Origin: Planctomycetota bacterium | Lineage (GTDB): Bacteria; Planctomycetota; Planctomycetia; Isosphaerales; Isosphaeraceae | DNA length: 6,917 nucleotides | Direction of reading: 5' to 3' | Assembly: GCA_021777685.1 (NCBI GenBank) | Contig: JAJYDH010000353.1 | Location: 1 to 6,917, forward strand | In this document: positions 5,907 through 6,917 of the stretch, in pieces | Position numbering within the stretch: the stretch's first letter is position 1 | Layout of the letters: every line of letters starts with the position of its first letter | The notes under the pieces: model-generated | Databases searched by the model: none | What the model saw: the letters and a program-made list of their open reading frames with translations, nothing else | Told to the model about the DNA's origin: nothing | Position numbers and translations under genes: made by a program

Positions 5907-6917
5907 ATGCATCGTGGAGGAGGGCGTCCCCGGAGTAGGACGGGCCTTGCCCGCGGCTTCACCCTGATCGAGCTGCTGGTCGTCATCGCCATCATCGGCG
6001 TGCTCGTGGCGCTGCTGCTGCCGGCCGTGCAGGCGGCCCGAGAGGCGGCCCGCCGGACGCAGTGCGTCAACAATCTCAAGCAGATCGGGCTGGCGCTGCA
6101 CAATTACGAGGGCAGCAACGGATGCTTCCCCGCCGGCTACCTGACCGGCGCGGGCGTCGGGTTTCGCGACGCCCAGACGGGCGACTGGGGGCCGGGATGG
6201 GGCTGGCTGACCGCCCTGCTGCCCGGCGTCGAGCAGGGGAACCTCTACAACGCGGCGAACATCAACCTGCCCTGCTGGGACGGGGCCAACACGACGGCCG
6301 TGAGGACGAGCCTGCAGGTCTATCTCTGCCCCTCGGCCGCGAATCCGGACAGCACGGTCGGCGTCACGGACATCGACCTGAAGCTCTGGCAGAACGCCGT
6401 CTTCGGGAGGTCCAATTACGTCCACAATGTCGGCTGGAACGACATCTGGAGCGCCCCCGCGACCGTCGATTACGAGAACGCGGCCGCGGGCGCGAACGGC
6501 GTGATGTATCGCAACAGCCGCACGCGGTTCGCGGCGATCACGGACGGCCTGAGCAACACGGTCGCGGCCGGCGAGCGGTCGCCCAACCTCGCCGACGCCG
6601 TCTGGCCGGGGGTCGTCCCCGGCGCCAAGCATTACTCCTACGGCCAGTTCGCCAGCTCCGGAACCGGCGGGACGGGCATCAATTACGACAACGCGGGCAG
6701 CTATGTCGGGGCGAACAGCGGCCCCTCCATCTACGAGGACCCGCAGACCATCCACCCGCCCAACAGCCCGCTCGGCCACACCGACGAGATGTACTCCCTG
6801 CACCCGGGCGGTGCCAACGCCCTGTTCTGCGACGGTTCGGTGCGCTTCATCAAGGAGTCGCTGCGACTGTCCATCTGGCCGGCCCTCTCGAGCCGCGGCG
6901 CCGGCGAGATCGTCTCC
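5907..6917 (+). CDS. DUF1559 protein with prepilin-type N-terminal methylation site and H-X9-DG motif (3' end missing)
   Basis: 337 residues are visible and no stop is reached before the window ends. The basic leader (residues 1-17, ending ARG) precedes FTLIELLVVIAIIGVLVALLLP. This is a type IV pilin-like signal, with predicted prepilin-peptidase cleavage between G17 and F18 and the conserved E22 at position +5. The hydrophobic helix is followed by AVQAAREAARRTQCVNNLKQIGLALHNYE split across residues of the pilin-like stalk, a hallmark of the planctomycete DUF1559 family. Near the C-terminus, H299 followed by nine residues and D309-G310 (LHPGGANALFCDGSVRFI) is the H-X9-DG signature of this family. 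The remaining text up to GEIVS resembles the usual end, so probably only a few residues are missing. Such proteins occur in many copies per planctomycete genome. A pseudopilin-like, secretion-associated or envelope role is generally assumed but not established. The gene is transcribed away from the efflux operon, and no functional link is evident. Confidence 0.95.
   Translation, partial: MHRGGGRPRSRTGLARGFTLIELLVVIAIIGVLVALLLPAVQAAREAARRTQCVNNLKQIGLALHNYEGSNGCFPAGYLTGAGVGFRDAQTGDWGPGWGWLTALLPGVEQGNLYNAANINLPCWDGANTTAVRTSLQVYLCPSAANPDSTVGVTDIDLKLWQNAVFGRSNYVHNVGWNDIWSAPATVDYENAAAGANGVMYRNSRTRFAAITDGLSNTVAAGERSPNLADAVWPGVVPGAKHYSYGQFASSGTGGTGINYDNAGSYVGANSGPSIYEDPQTIHPPNSPLGHTDEMYSLHPGGANALFCDGSVRFIKESLRLSIWPALSSRGAGEIVS

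Noticed and set aside
5721..6803. Long minus-strand open frame opposite the DUF1559 gene
   Set aside because: The plus-strand protein has a full prepilin signal and the H-X9-DG motif. The antisense product is low-complexity Arg/Ala/Gly/Val sequence and has no supporting start signal.

Overview
The window is GC-rich (mostly G/C third codon positions) and looks planctomycetal, most likely from an Isosphaeraceae-type lineage. The strongest evidence is the gene at the right edge. It is a DUF1559-family protein with a prepilin-type N-terminus and a C-terminal H-X9-DG motif, a family massively expanded in Planctomycetes. The genus is inference.

Layout. Bases 1-5599 are on the minus strand and read right to left as a probable metal-efflux operon. 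In transcription order it holds: (i) a 121-residue secreted or lipoprotein-like Cys/His-rich protein (5234-5599, GTG start); (ii) a periplasmic adaptor of the CusB/CzcB type (3476-5065) whose N-terminus carries four tandem CxxH...CxxC modules and which ends in Cys-Cys-Glu; (iii) a CusA/CzcA-family inner-membrane RND pump (173-3451) with the Asp/Asp/Glu proton-relay signature of heavy-metal pumps; and (iv) the start of a further unrecognised minus-strand frame that runs off the left edge. The DUF1559 gene (5907-6917) is divergent, on the plus strand, and is cut off by the right edge.

The 307-base interval 5600-5906 separates the two directions. It is less GC-rich than the genes. It contains a good sigma70-like promoter for the efflux operon (TTGACC, 16 bp, TATCAT on the minus strand). 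A 7-bp-arm inverted repeat overlaps that -10 box and looks like a metal-responsive operator. A weaker promoter and another inverted repeat face the DUF1559 gene.

How the genes fit together. The adaptor and pump would form the inner-membrane and periplasmic parts of a heavy-metal efflux machine. The two Cys/His-rich elements, the small secreted protein and the adaptor's modules, are plausible periplasmic metal-capture or hand-off parts. No outer-membrane TolC-type channel and no regulator gene is visible here, so both must lie elsewhere or beyond the left edge. The substrate cannot be fixed from sequence. The pump resembles CzcA (divalent cations) more than E. coli CusA at the sites I can compare. 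The most unusual content is the combination of the four-module adaptor and the small Cys/His-rich protein under one operator-like promoter.
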